A DNA stretch of 37,383 nt from Bacteroidales bacterium (GTDB lineage Bacteria; Bacteroidota; Bacteroidia; Bacteroidales; P3), in contig WQWA01000019.1 of the NCBI GenBank assembly GCA_009785505.1, positions 1 to 37,383 on the forward strand. The letters are read 5' to 3'. Positions within the stretch are counted from its first letter, which is position 1. Each line of letters begins with the position of its first letter. A program made the translations under genes and the position numbers. Shown piece by piece: positions 27,525-35,582 of the stretch. The notes beneath the pieces were generated by a model, which ran no database searches, had not been told where the DNA came from, and saw only the letters and a list, made by a program, of their open reading frames with translations.

Positions 27525-28159
27525 ATAACCTCTACACCTTTTTCTCTGAGTTCTACAATAATGTTGTCGTGTCCTTCTTTCGTCACCCCGGCACAGCAAT
27601 TTTCGATAATTCGAACTTTGCTGTTTAAATTCAAATCCAAAATATCGTTTGCCGTAAATTTAACGCAAACATCAGTCGCAATACCGCAAATGTCAATAGT
27701 ACCGGAATTGTCGACATCTAATTCTTTTAAAATTCCGGAAAGCCCGGTTGAACTTCTAACAACCGCTTCATTTTTTGTCATCGCATTATCATAAAGCCCG
27801 CTATAGCTATCAATCAGCGGATTTGAGCCTTTACGTACAACTATATTGAATTTGTGAGAATCCAAATCTTTTGGAAATTCCGCACCAAACATGTTTTGTA
27901 CGCAATGTTTAGGCCACAATGTTTGTTCACATCTGCCTTTTTTATTCTCGACCGATTTTGTTGTGAACAATTCCTTTTCTGATTCGGCAAAACTCATGTG
28001 ATTATCAGGATGCCAGTCTTGTGTTGCGATAACGTAGTCGTAGTTATCTAAAATAGAATTGATACGAGGGATAATATCTTTACCGCCTTCACAAGCCAAT
28101 GTGCCGCCTTCGATAAAATCATTCTGCACATCAACCACGATTAAAGTTTTTTTTGACAT
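27521..28159 (-). CDS. pncA: Nicotinamidase
   Basis: A 212-residue isochorismatase-fold amidase that turns nicotinamide into nicotinate. The catalytic triad is Asp10 (VVDVQNDF), Lys110 (VVRKGSNP) and Cys165 (GIATDVCVKFTA). The metal site is Asp48, His50 and His54 in TQDWHPDNHMSF. The ATG at 28157-28159 is chosen because family members start just before VVDVQNDF and the longer frame runs through the promoter. It is the first gene of an NAD-salvage unit with pncB, coupled by an ATGA overlap, and its promoter interlocks with that of the divergent lipoprotein gene. Confidence 0.95.
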   Translation of the reverse strand: MSKKTLIVVDVQNDFIEGGTLACEGGKDIIPRINSILDNYDYVIATQDWHPDNHMSFAESEKELFTTKSVENKKGRCEQTLWPKHCVQNMFGAEFPKDLDSHKFNIVVRKGSNPLIDSYSGLYDNAMTKNEAVVRSSTGLSGILKELDVDNSGTIDICGIATDVCVKFTANDILDLNLNSKVRIIENCCAGVTKEGHDNIIVELREKGVEVI

Positions 28160-28184
28160 TTTCAAGTGTTTTTGCTTGCTAAAC

Positions 28185-28220
28185 TTTGCAAAATTACGAA
28201 AAAAATTGTATCTTTGCAAA
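28185..28220. promoter_or_regulatory. Interlocked divergent promoters (pncA and lipoprotein hydrolase)
   Basis: Plus strand: -33 TTTG 28185-28188, 20-bp spacer, -7 TATCTTTG 28209-28216. Minus strand: -33 TTTG 28217-28220, 20-bp spacer, -7 TAATTTTG 28189-28196. Each -33 directly abuts the other strand's -7 as TTTGCAAA. The two promoters occupy the same 36 bp, so they cannot be bound at the same time. Confidence 0.8.
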
Positions 28221-28254
28221 AAAATGTGCTTAAACAAGCAAAAATAAATTAGCT

Positions 28255-29253
28255 ATGAAACCTATGTTGAAAAAATTATCGTTATTGCTGTTTTTGGCAG
28301 TATTTATTTCGAGTTGCGATTTCGCAAGAGAATCAACCGTGTGGCAACGTGGCACGCATTATTTTGAATATACCGGCTGGGGGCCTCTTGCCCACAAACC
28401 TGTCATTGTGCGTTATCACATTCCTGCGGAAGGAAATATTAGAAATATGCCTGTATTGTTTGTCATTCCGGGGGCACAGCGTTATTCGGGGCTTGCATTA
28501 GAAAGTTGGACGGATTTTGCAGAAAGAGACGGTTTTGTGGTTATCGCACCGGAGTTCCCGAGAGACATTTGGGATGTAAACGCCTACCAACTTGGCAATG
28601 TTTTTACAGATAACACATTTACGGAACTTAATCCTCGTGAGATGTGGGCATACAATATCATTGAGGCTGTTTTTGACTTTTTTAAGGAAGAAACCGGCAA
28701 TCGTTCGGAAAAATATTATTTAAACGGTCATTCTGCCGGAGGGCAGTTTGCACATCGCATGGTGCTCGCTATGCCTGATGCCCGTATCCGATTCACTGTG
28801 GCGGCAAATCCAAGCAGTTGGACTCATGCTTTTGTTGATGGAGTAAAAGATCAAAACGGTAATGTTTTCGGATGGCCGTTTTCTGTCAAAGGAACACCGT
28901 TTGCAGATGAAGAGAACATAATACGATACTTGGCGGCACCGATGGTTATTCATTTGGGCACAAACGACACGTCTACCACTGCTCATGATTTGGACAGGAG
29001 TATTGGAGCTCAAGCCACAGGGTCAAATCGCTACTGTCGCGGCATTGCCTTTTTTGATGCGATGCAACAGTTGGCAGAGGAAATGGGTGTTCCTTTCAAT
29101 TGGCAGCGTGTAGATGTTGAAGGAATAGCACACTCCGGACGAGGTATGATTTACGGCAAAAGAAAAACAGAAGAAGAGGATAGAAACGCCGGCTTCTGCA
29201 TTGACTATATCACAACGACGGGGGCTTATTATTTGATATTTGGATCCCGTTAA
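28255..29253 (+). CDS. Lipoprotein alpha/beta hydrolase
   Basis: A 332-residue hydrolase with a lipoprotein signal (LLLFLAVFISSC, Cys21), so it is membrane-anchored outside the cytoplasm. The nucleophile elbow GHSAGG places Ser160; likely partners are Asp238 (HLGTNDTST) and His293 (GIAHSGRGM). VLFVIPGAQ may form the oxyanion hole. The pattern is that of the esterase/PHB-depolymerase-like group; the substrate is unknown. The predicted mRNA start is about 34 nt upstream of the ATG. hisS follows after 39 bp with no clear promoter, so the hydrolase may lead a five-gene transcript. Confidence 0.75.
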   Translation: MKPMLKKLSLLLFLAVFISSCDFARESTVWQRGTHYFEYTGWGPLAHKPVIVRYHIPAEGNIRNMPVLFVIPGAQRYSGLALESWTDFAERDGFVVIAPEFPRDIWDVNAYQLGNVFTDNTFTELNPREMWAYNIIEAVFDFFKEETGNRSEKYYLNGHSAGGQFAHRMVLAMPDARIRFTVAANPSSWTHAFVDGVKDQNGNVFGWPFSVKGTPFADEENIIRYLAAPMVIHLGTNDTSTTAHDLDRSIGAQATGSNRYCRGIAFFDAMQQLAEEMGVPFNWQRVDVEGIAHSGRGMIYGKRKTEEEDRNAGFCIDYITTTGAYYLIFGSR

Positions 29254-29292
29254 GCGAGTAGAACAACACAAAAACAATCTGAATACGAACGA

Positions 29293-30648
29293 ATGGCCGC
29301 AAAACCCTCCATACCCAAAGGAACCCGAGATTTCGCTCCTCAAGAAATGATGAGGCGGAATCATATTTTTGAAACGATACGAGAAATTTTCGAACAATAT
29401 GCCTACCTGCCAATCGAAACTCCGGCAATGGAAAATTTATCTTCGCTGCTTGGAAAATACGGCGAAGAAGGTGATAAATTGCTGTTCAAAATCCTAAATT
29501 CGGGTGATTTTTCGAATGGAATAGACCTAGCTCTAGATTCAAAAAAACTCAGCACAATTATTTGTGAAAAGGGATTGCGTTATGACCTGACTGTACCATT
29601 TGCGAGATTTGTCGTTCAACATCAAAATGAATTGACATTTCCGTTCAAACGCTACCAAATACAGCCTGTTTGGCGTGCAGATCGTCCTCAAAAAGGACGT
29701 TATCGTGAATTTTTTCAGTGCGATGTAGATGTCATCGGAAGTATATCGCTGTTGAATGAAGCCGAATTACTGAATATTATTGATGATGTTTACAAAGCAC
29801 TCAATATTCGGGTTGTAACCAAAATCAACAATCGAAAAATTTTAGCCGGAATCGCCGAAATTATCGGCTTCCCTGATAAAATCGTTGACATCACCATTGC
29901 AATTGACAAACTTGATAAAGTCGGATTAGAAAAAGTAAACGAAGAGTTAAGCGCAAAAATTTCAACGGAAGCGATTAGCAAATTACAGCCGATTTTACTG
30001 ATGAAAGGTAGTTTTTCTGAGAAAATCGAAACGTTAAAAACAACGTTGAGCAATTCAGAAATCGGAATGAAAGGAATCGCCGAAATGGTTGAATTATTTG
30101 AGTATATCGACGATCTGAAACTGGGTATGCCGTGCGAATTAGACCTGACTTTGGCACGAGGATTGAATTACTACACAGGCTCCATTTTTGAAGTAAAAGC
30201 CTTAGATACAGCTATGGGAAGCATTTGCGGAGGCGGTCGTTACGACGATTTGACAGGAATCTTCGGACTAAAAAATATGCCGGGCGTTGGTGTTTCGTTC
30301 GGAGCGGATCGAATCTACGATGTGATGAATGAATTAAATTTGTTTCCGAAAAATTCGAGTATCGGGTCGCAAATTTTGTTTGTCAATTTCGGACGTACCG
30401 AAGCCCGTATTATTCTTCCTATTTTGAAATACCTAAGAGAAAAAAAAATCGCTTGCGAATTGTACCCCGATACTGCAAAAATGCAGAAGCAGTTCAATTA
30501 TGCCAACAATAATCACATTCCATACGTTGCAATTATTGGTGGAGACGAAATAAAAAACAACACAATCACCGTAAAAAATATGCAAACCGGACAACAAGAA
30601 AAGATGTCCGTGGAGCAATTAGTAAACAGCATGACAACAAAAAAATAA
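29293..30648 (+). CDS. hisS: Histidine-tRNA ligase
   Basis: A 451-residue class II aminoacyl-tRNA synthetase that charges tRNA-His in the cytoplasm. Motif 1 lies in [12 protein letters not shown], motif 2 in [20 protein letters not shown] followed by FQCDVDVIG, the histidine-specific signatures are [15 protein letters not shown] and [11 protein letters not shown], and motif 3 is [13 protein letters not shown]. The anticodon-binding domain fills the last 100 residues. Length and motifs look normal. It ends 2 bp before hutH. Confidence 0.97.
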   Translation: MAAKPSIPKGTRDFAPQEMMRRNHIFETIREIFEQYAYLPIETPAMENLSSLLGKYGEEGDKLLFKILNSGDFSNGIDLALDSKKLSTIICEKGLRYDLTVPFARFVVQHQNELTFPFKRYQIQPVWRADRPQKGRYREFFQCDVDVIGSISLLNEAELLNIIDDVYKALNIRVVTKINNRKILAGIAEIIGFPDKIVDITIAIDKLDKVGLEKVNEELSAKISTEAISKLQPILLMKGSFSEKIETLKTTLSNSEIGMKGIAEMVELFEYIDDLKLGMPCELDLTLARGLNYYTGSIFEVKALDTAMGSICGGGRYDDLTGIFGLKNMPGVGVSFGADRIYDVMNELNLFPKNSSIGSQILFVNFGRTEARIILPILKYLREKKIACELYPDTAKMQKQFNYANNNHIPYVAIIGGDEIKNNTITVKNMQTGQQEKMSVEQLVNSMTTKK

Positions 30649-30650
30649 CC

Positions 30651-32162
30651 ATGAAAAAATTTGAAATTCTATCAAAACCCCTGACTGTAAAGTTGATTGA
30701 CGAAATCATTTCCTCGGAAGCCGTCTTGAAGCTATCCCCAAAAGCCATCGAAAATATCGAACGCTGCCGCAATTATTTGGATAAAAAAATGGAGGTGCAA
30801 AAAGCACCTATTTATGGAATAAACACGGGGTTCGGCTCACTTTGCAACCATGCGGTTTCATACGAAGAATTATCACAATTGCAACGCAATTTAGTTGTTT
30901 CGCACGCTTGTGGAACCGGTGATGAAGTTTCGGTATCGATTGTAAAAATCATGCTTCTTCTAAAAATTCAATCGTTGTCGTACGGGCATTCGGGTGTTCA
31001 ATTGACAACTGTTCAACGTTTGATCGACATGTTTAACTGCAATGTTTTGCCGGTGGTTTACCAACAGGGATCCTTAGGTGCATCAGGTGATTTGTCGCCT
31101 CTGGCACATCTTTGCCTGCCGCTGCTCGGGCTTGGAGAAGTGTATTACAACAATTCACGCGTGAGATCTCCATACGTCTTAGAGGCTTTGAATTGGAAAC
31201 CGATTGAACTCAAAAGCAAGGAAGGATTGGCGCTTCTGAACGGAACACAGTTCATGAGTGCTTATGGGGTACACTCCTTAATCCAGAGCATGCGGTTATC
31301 CGAACAAGCAGACTTTATTTCCGCTATTTCGCTAGACGCTTTCGACGGACATATCAGCCCGTTTCACGAACTTATTCAGAAGATCCGCCACCACAAAGGA
31401 CAAATTGAAACTGCAGAAAATATCCGAGATATTTTAGAGAAAAGTGAATTGATCAACCGTCCGAAAGAGCACGTTCAAGACCCTTATTCGTTTCGTTGTA
31501 TCCCGCAAGTACACGGGGCTACAAAGGATACAATCAACTACGTTATAGAGGTAATAACCAATGAAATCAACGCTGTTACAGATAATCCAACGATATTCGT
31601 TGAAGAAGATTTGATTATTTCAGCCGGTAATTTTCACGGACAACCCTTAGCTCTAGCTATGGATTTTCTCGCCATAGCGATGGCTGAACTGGGGAATATT
31701 TCCGAACGTAGAATTTATCAACTAATCAGCGGAAAGCGAGATCTACCAAGCTTCTTGGTTGCAGAACCCGGGCTAAATAGCGGCTTTATGATTCCACAAT
31801 ATACCGCCGCATCCATCGTCAGTCAAAACAAACAGCTTTGTGCGCCTGCTTCCGTGGACTCCATAGAGTCTTCTCAAGGTCAGGAAGATCACGTAAGTAT
31901 GGGAGCCAATGCTGCAACCAAATTATACAAAGTTCTCAAAAATACCGAGCGTATTTTAGCCCTTGAGCTTTTCAATGCAGCACAAGCATTGGAGTTCAGA
32001 CATCCACAAAAATCTTCTCCGAAAATTGAAGCGCTTATCTCAGAATATCGAAAAGTGGTTCCATTCATCGAAACCGATGAATTGATGTATCCGCATATCC
32101 GTGAAACCATCGAATTTCTGTGCTACAAGAGACATCTTTTTTACTTGAATAAAAATTCGTAA
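30651..32162 (+). CDS. hutH: Histidine ammonia-lyase
   Basis: A 503-residue aromatic amino acid lyase. The Ala144-Ser145-Gly146 triad in GSLGASGDLSPLAH forms the MIO electrophile by self-cyclisation. Tyr55 (APIYGINTGFG) is the usual catalytic tyrosine. Ser84-His85 (NLVVSHACG) and the GQEDHVSMG motif point to histidine rather than phenylalanine or tyrosine as substrate, giving urocanate and ammonia. The rest of the hut pathway is not in the window. The gene starts 2 bp after hisS, so its expression is tied to it. Confidence 0.92.
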   Translation: MKKFEILSKPLTVKLIDEIISSEAVLKLSPKAIENIERCRNYLDKKMEVQKAPIYGINTGFGSLCNHAVSYEELSQLQRNLVVSHACGTGDEVSVSIVKIMLLLKIQSLSYGHSGVQLTTVQRLIDMFNCNVLPVVYQQGSLGASGDLSPLAHLCLPLLGLGEVYYNNSRVRSPYVLEALNWKPIELKSKEGLALLNGTQFMSAYGVHSLIQSMRLSEQADFISAISLDAFDGHISPFHELIQKIRHHKGQIETAENIRDILEKSELINRPKEHVQDPYSFRCIPQVHGATKDTINYVIEVITNEINAVTDNPTIFVEEDLIISAGNFHGQPLALAMDFLAIAMAELGNISERRIYQLISGKRDLPSFLVAEPGLNSGFMIPQYTAASIVSQNKQLCAPASVDSIESSQGQEDHVSMGANAATKLYKVLKNTERILALELFNAAQALEFRHPQKSSPKIEALISEYRKVVPFIETDELMYPHIRETIEFLCYKRHLFYLNKNS

Positions 32163-32172
32163 ATTCACGACT

Positions 32173-32931
32173 TTGAGGCTGAAAAAAATCGTCATATTAT
32201 TTATCGCTGCGTGCTCGTGGCTGGGGATTCTTGCACAAACAAACTACCTCGGGCTTTTTTCGCAACGAGCACCACGCTCCCCCATTCCCAACTGGACGTA
32301 CCACACATTGAAACCCTACCATTTTGGTTTTGTACTTGGTGCTAATCAGATGGGCTTCAGTGTTGCAATGCGGGATAATTTTGTAACCGATACACTTTTC
32401 GGTGTTCAATCCAGAGGCACTATTGGATTTACTGTTGGAGCGCTTTTCAACAAAAGCCTCCATGACTTTTGGAATTTTCGTACCGGTACGACTTTTTCTT
32501 TCGGGACACGACGTTTAACCTATTCACTACAAGAGATTCCCGGCAAAATCACACAAATGACGAAATCTATCGAGTCCGTAACGATGGATATTCCTTTGGA
32601 AATAAAGTGGACCGGCATGCCGGATAGAGGTGTGCGCCCTTTCGTAATCGGTGGTTTTCGATACAGTCTGGATATGGCAAATGCAAGAAGAAGACGAGAG
32701 CAACCCTCCGACCATCTCGCAGATATTGTTGTAAGATTGGAGCGAGATGATTTTTTGTTTACAGTCGGAGCCGGATTTGATTTTTATCTCCCTCTCGGAA
32801 ACAGAATCGGCATAGAAATCAAAATGGCTTTTGGCTTACGGGATATGCTTTTTCGCGAAAACAATGTTTTTACTAACGGTATAGAGCGATTGACATCTCG
32901 AAATCTGCAAATCGCCATAAACATCGAATAA
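32173..32931 (+). CDS. porT: PorT-like outer-membrane beta-barrel protein
   Basis: A 252-residue protein with a signal peptide (IVILFIAACSWLGILAQ) followed by alternating beta-strands ending in aromatic residues and a final NLQIAINIE strand, as in small outer-membrane barrels. The segment LKPYHFGFVLGANQMGFSV matches what I know of PorT, an outer-membrane T9SS component of about 240 residues. The start is TTG at 32173: it comes 10 bp after hutH and no ATG lies before the signal peptide. Its TAA overlaps the ATG of the next gene by one base. It could instead be another barrel of the OMP_b-brl_2 type. Confidence 0.65.
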   Translation: MRLKKIVILFIAACSWLGILAQTNYLGLFSQRAPRSPIPNWTYHTLKPYHFGFVLGANQMGFSVAMRDNFVTDTLFGVQSRGTIGFTVGALFNKSLHDFWNFRTGTTFSFGTRRLTYSLQEIPGKITQMTKSIESVTMDIPLEIKWTGMPDRGVRPFVIGGFRYSLDMANARRRREQPSDHLADIVVRLERDDFLFTVGAGFDFYLPLGNRIGIEIKMAFGLRDMLFRENNVFTNGIERLTSRNLQIAINIE

Positions 32932-34550
32932 TGGTCAGAAATCTTGAAATCGCTGTCAGCCCTGAAATTGCTGCTGATTCGGAACAATTCAAACGGTTGG
33001 TCTCTCAAAAATCGGGTATAAAACTTTCCGAAATTAATCACATCAACATTCTTAAACGCTCTATTGATGGGCGTTCTAAACGTGTTGTCGTTAGGCTTCG
33101 GGTAGAAATTTTTTCCGGAAATTCGAAATTTGAAAAAAAAATTATCCGATTTAATTACAAAAAAATCAACGACACCTCACGAGAAATTTTGATTATCGGC
33201 GCAGGGCCTGCCGGATTATTTGCCGCATTGAAATGTTTGGAATATGGCTTCAAACCTATTATTTTGGAACGTGGAAAATCCGTAAGCGAACGAAAAAAAG
33301 ACATCGCCGCATTGTCTGTAAAAGGCATTTTGAACGAAAATTCCAACTATTGTTTCGGTGAAGGCGGTGCAGGCACATTTTCGGACGGCAAACTTTTTAC
33401 ACGCTCGACTAAACGGGGCGATGTTTCGGAAATACTGAGAACACTAATCTTTCATGGAGCAGATGAAACTATCTTGGTAGATGCACATCCGCATATCGGC
33501 TCAGATAAATTACCAAAAATCATTGAAAATATTCGTGAAACCATTCTTTCGCATGGTGGCGAAATCCGCTTCAATACTCAGGTTTGCGACTTTGTTGTCA
33601 AAAATAAAAAAATCGTTGCTGTTGTCGATCAAAACGGAAATTCGACACCTTGCGAAACCGTTCTTTTGTGCACCGGGCATTCGGCAAATGATATTTACGA
33701 ATGGTTTCACAAAAACAATTATGCCATCGAAGCAAAGCCTTTTGCAATGGGCGTTCGTGTGGAGCATCCGCAAGCCTTAATTGACAAAATTCAATATCAC
33801 GAATCGCCAAGAAATCCGTATTTAGAAGCTGCTGCTTACAGTCTTACCGCACAAGTCGACGGGCGTGGCGTGTTTTCATTCTGTATGTGTCCGGGCGGTG
33901 TGATAATTCCCGCATCTACAGCCGAAAAAACTTTGGTCGTAAACGGTATGTCCAATTCTCAACGAAATTCGCCGTTTGCAAATTCGGGGATTGTAGTTAC
34001 GGTAGATGTTGATGATTTCGCAGATTCGGTGGCTTCTACATCGCTCCCTTCGAGAACCTCAGGGAACGATCGACTGGCGGCTGAGGCTCTCGAAGCCGCC
34101 AATGCATTGTCAGGACTGCGTTTTAGAGAATTTGTCGAAAGGCGTTTCTTCGAAATCGGAGGCAAAAATTACCAAGCACCGGCACAAAAATTATACGACT
34201 TTGTGAAGGGCAAAACATCCAAAGAATTGAACGAAAGCACGTATCATCGAGGGTTAGTATCTGTAGATTTTAGAACGATATTACCGGATTTCATTGCTTC
34301 CGCATTACGAAAAGCTTTTTTGGAGTTTGACAAAAAAATGCGTGGTTTTTTAACCAACGACGCCATGTTAGTCGGATTGGAATCCCGCACCTCATCGCCG
34401 GTAAGAATTCCTCGAAACGATGACCGCCGACATCCCGACCTTGAAAATCTTTATCCTTGCGGAGAAGGTGCCGGTTATGCCGGAGGGATTACATCTTCGG
34501 CAATAGATGGTGTCGCAAGTGTTTTGGCGATTTTAAACGACCAAAATTAA
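32931..34550 (+). CDS. FAD-dependent oxidoreductase (COG2509-like)
   Basis: A 539-residue flavoprotein. An N-terminal extension (residues 1-80) precedes the FAD-binding motif ILIIGAGPAGLFAAL (Gly90, Gly92, Gly95) and ILERG. Further family motifs are GEGGAGTFSDGKL, VLLCTGHSANDIY, KPFAMGVRVEHPQ, SFCMCPGGVI, SRTSSPVRIPR and LYPCGEGAGYAGGI. It probably oxidises a small molecule in the cytoplasm; the substrate is unknown. Residues about 368-392 do not look like family sequence and coincide with a palindromic DNA element. The start overlaps the PorT stop as TAATG, suggesting coupled translation. Confidence 0.85.
   Translation: MVRNLEIAVSPEIAADSEQFKRLVSQKSGIKLSEINHINILKRSIDGRSKRVVVRLRVEIFSGNSKFEKKIIRFNYKKINDTSREILIIGAGPAGLFAALKCLEYGFKPIILERGKSVSERKKDIAALSVKGILNENSNYCFGEGGAGTFSDGKLFTRSTKRGDVSEILRTLIFHGADETILVDAHPHIGSDKLPKIIENIRETILSHGGEIRFNTQVCDFVVKNKKIVAVVDQNGNSTPCETVLLCTGHSANDIYEWFHKNNYAIEAKPFAMGVRVEHPQALIDKIQYHESPRNPYLEAAAYSLTAQVDGRGVFSFCMCPGGVIIPASTAEKTLVVNGMSNSQRNSPFANSGIVVTVDVDDFADSVASTSLPSRTSGNDRLAAEALEAANALSGLRFREFVERRFFEIGGKNYQAPAQKLYDFVKGKTSKELNESTYHRGLVSVDFRTILPDFIASALRKAFLEFDKKMRGFLTNDAMLVGLESRTSSPVRIPRNDDRRHPDLENLYPCGEGAGYAGGITSSAIDGVASVLAILNDQN
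34048..34095. repeat. In-frame palindromic element, type 3
   Basis: Arms CTTCGAGAACCTCAG (34048-34062) and CTGAGGCTCTCGAAG (34081-34095) pair at 14 of 15 positions. It lies inside the FAD oxidoreductase and adds residues around SLPSRTSGNDRLAAEALEAA without a frameshift, just before the family motif ALSGLRF. Confidence 0.65.
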
Positions 34551-34556
34551 AAGAAA

Positions 34557-34588
34557 TTTGCATATTCCATTTTTTTTACTTATTTTTG
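34557..34588 (+). promoter_or_regulatory. Promoter of module A, before the peptide region
   Basis: -33 TTTG (34557-34560), 20-bp spacer, -7 TATTTTTG (34581-34588). The start would be near 34593, only about 5 nt before an ATG at 34598. The area from 34567 resembles 37063 onward. Confidence 0.7.
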
Positions 34589-34597
34589 TGGCATCAA

Positions 34598-34747
34598 ATG
34601 GAAAAAGTGATGATTTTTTCTCAACATGTCCATTATTTAGCTTGGGAGCTTAACCATTTCTTTGATGGTACAAGTGGTGCTTTTCCTCGTTCCGGCAGCA
34701 GGACTCATCTTATGACGGGCGGGGATGAATGTTGCGCCTGTCTTTAG
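34598..34747 (+). CDS. Possible small peptide gene in module A
   Basis: A 49-residue frame starting MEKVMIFSQHVHYLAW and ending MTGGDECCACL. It begins about 5 nt after the predicted transcription start, so the mRNA would be nearly leaderless. The end, a Gly-Gly followed by three cysteines, looks a little like a GG-type precursor, but there is no recognisable leader, and the diverged copy of this module at 37063 does not keep the frame. It may simply be part of an untranslated leader. Confidence 0.2.
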   Translation: MEKVMIFSQHVHYLAWELNHFFDGTSGAFPRSGSRTHLMTGGDECCACL

Positions 34748-34931
34748 CAGGTGCAAAAACGAATTAGAAACTTCGACGAAACAAAGCCGAGAGTTGCGTA
34801 CCAATACATATCATTGTGCTATTGAATGTGGCGTGGATTCCTAAAGGGGCTTCGGCGAAGTTGGAAATTCATAACAATCAAAAATTTGAAATCATGCAAC
34901 TAAAAAGCCTCGCCAGCTTTCAAAGTGCATG

Positions 34932-35014
34932 AAAAAGCCTTTCTTGCAGGCTATAAACGCAAGATGAATTAGCGAAAACAAACTGGAGTATTAACCTAAA
35001 AAACCAAGAAAGGC
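34932..35014 (-). ncRNA. Predicted 83-nt small RNA with paired ends
   Basis: Minus strand. A consensus promoter (35019-35050) puts the start at 35014 or 35015, exactly where GCCTTTCTTG (35014-35005) begins. Its perfect complement CAAGAAAGGC (34946-34937) lies at the other end and is followed by five T (34936-34932). So the 5' and 3' ends would form a 10-bp closing stem that also acts as the terminator, around a 58-nt AT-rich loop with weak inner pairing. No reading frame of note is inside. It matches neither tRNA nor, by eye, 6S, SRP or tmRNA. The prediction rests on promoter, start, stem and T-run falling in register. Confidence 0.5.
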
Positions 35015-35018
35015 GTAG

Positions 35019-35050
35019 CAAAGGTACAAAAAAAAGTTGAACATAGCAAA
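35019..35050 (-). promoter_or_regulatory. Promoter of the predicted small RNA
   Basis: Minus-strand -33 TTTG (35047-35050), 20-bp spacer, -7 TACCTTTG (35019-35026). The -33 box is part of a small palindrome GCAAA-TAG-TTTGC (35046-35058), a possible operator. Confidence 0.7.
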
Positions 35051-35146
35051 TAGTTTGCGAAGTTTGATGCGTGGTTTTGGTTGTGATCTGCGTAAGGAAA
35101 CAACTGCAAATGAAAAATCAATCATAAACTAAGAACAAATTTAACT

Positions 35147-35356
35147 ATGAAAAATTTTAATCAATTCGGAACTCTTCTGACAAGAGAAGAATCCAAAAGA
35201 ATCAGAGGAGGAGGAGGGGGACCATTCTTTTGTGTTGCTGGGTCGTCCCCAGTATGCTTTAGTGATGCTGCAGCTGCAGAAGCTCATGCAGCTGGTGGCT
35301 GGTGGTGTTGTCATTGTGTAGAAGCAATGGCTTACTGTAAAGATACCATTGATTAA
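35147..35356 (+). CDS. Cys-rich GG-leader peptide (natural-product precursor)
   Basis: A 69-residue peptide. The leader (MKNFNQFGTLLTREESKR, then IRGG) has the form of Bacteroidales GG-type natural-product precursors: a short amphipathic N-terminus, then an acidic/basic helix and a double glycine at 21-22, where C39-type peptidases cut. The core is 47 residues with six cysteines (29, 37, 54, 55, 57, 64), an Ala-rich middle and WWCCHC. It could be disulfide-bonded or enzymatically modified. No modifying enzyme or exporter is in the window; a TlpA-like redox protein follows. The gene ends 12 bp before a strong terminator, so the peptide can be made at a high level on a short mRNA. Activity is unknown. 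Confidence 0.75.
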   Translation: MKNFNQFGTLLTREESKRIRGGGGGPFFCVAGSSPVCFSDAAAAEAHAAGGWWCCHCVEAMAYCKDTID

Positions 35357-35367
35357 CTCTTGCTAAC

Positions 35368-35405
35368 AAAACTACTTTCAGGGGTGTTCTCCTGAAGGTA
35401 GTTTT
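35368..35405 (+). terminator. Strong terminator after the GG-leader gene
   Basis: A 15-bp stem with one G-U pair: AAAACTACTTTCAGG (35368-35382) and CCTGAAGGTAGTTTT (35391-35405), with an 8-nt loop. The T-run is the last part of the stem. It separates the peptide gene from the TlpA-like gene. Confidence 0.85.
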
Positions 35406-35531
35406 ACATGCCCTACCCATAGTCTACTAGCGTGTAATGGTCAAGCATGCGGTCCCTTCCTGCAAGGTACTTGTCAACCTCGACTTTTGGGAGCGACATC
35501 CATCTGTATGTGCATTGTTTAGTGCAAAGGA

Positions 35532-35545
35532 GGGGGGTACCCCCC
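35532..35545. repeat. GC palindrome before the TlpA-like gene
   Basis: GGGGGGTACCCCCC, a perfect 14-bp palindrome in AT-rich surroundings, about 38 bp before the ATG at 35583 and followed by an A-run. It could be a protein-binding site or a short mRNA hairpin; no function is evident. Confidence 0.4.
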
Positions 35546-35582
35546 CTAAAAAAACCATAGTAATAAACAAATATACTTACCT

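Larger units (their letters stand above)
34551..35146. other. 596-bp stretch without a sure gene: promoter module, small RNA
   Basis: Contents in order: module A promoter (34557-34588); possible 49-codon frame (34598-34747); a conserved tail ACAAAGCCGAGAGTTGCG (34781-34798) shared with 37356 onward; a CTTCGGCGAAG hairpin near 34850; the predicted minus-strand RNA (34932-35014) with its promoter (35019-35050). No good promoter was found directly before the GG-leader gene at 35147, so that gene may depend on the distant module A promoter. Confidence 0.6.

Noticed and set aside
34386..34436. Another palindromic insertion in the FAD oxidoreductase (ATTCCTCGAAACGATGAC)
   Set aside because: The encoded SSPVRIPRNDD segment is a normal conserved motif of the family, so the likeness to the type 1 repeat is probably chance.
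34937..35014. 10-bp inverted repeats at 34937-34946 and 35005-35014 as a phase-variable invertible promoter
   Set aside because: No promoter lies between the repeats; the promoter is outside and its start falls on the repeat, which fits a small RNA with a terminal stem better.
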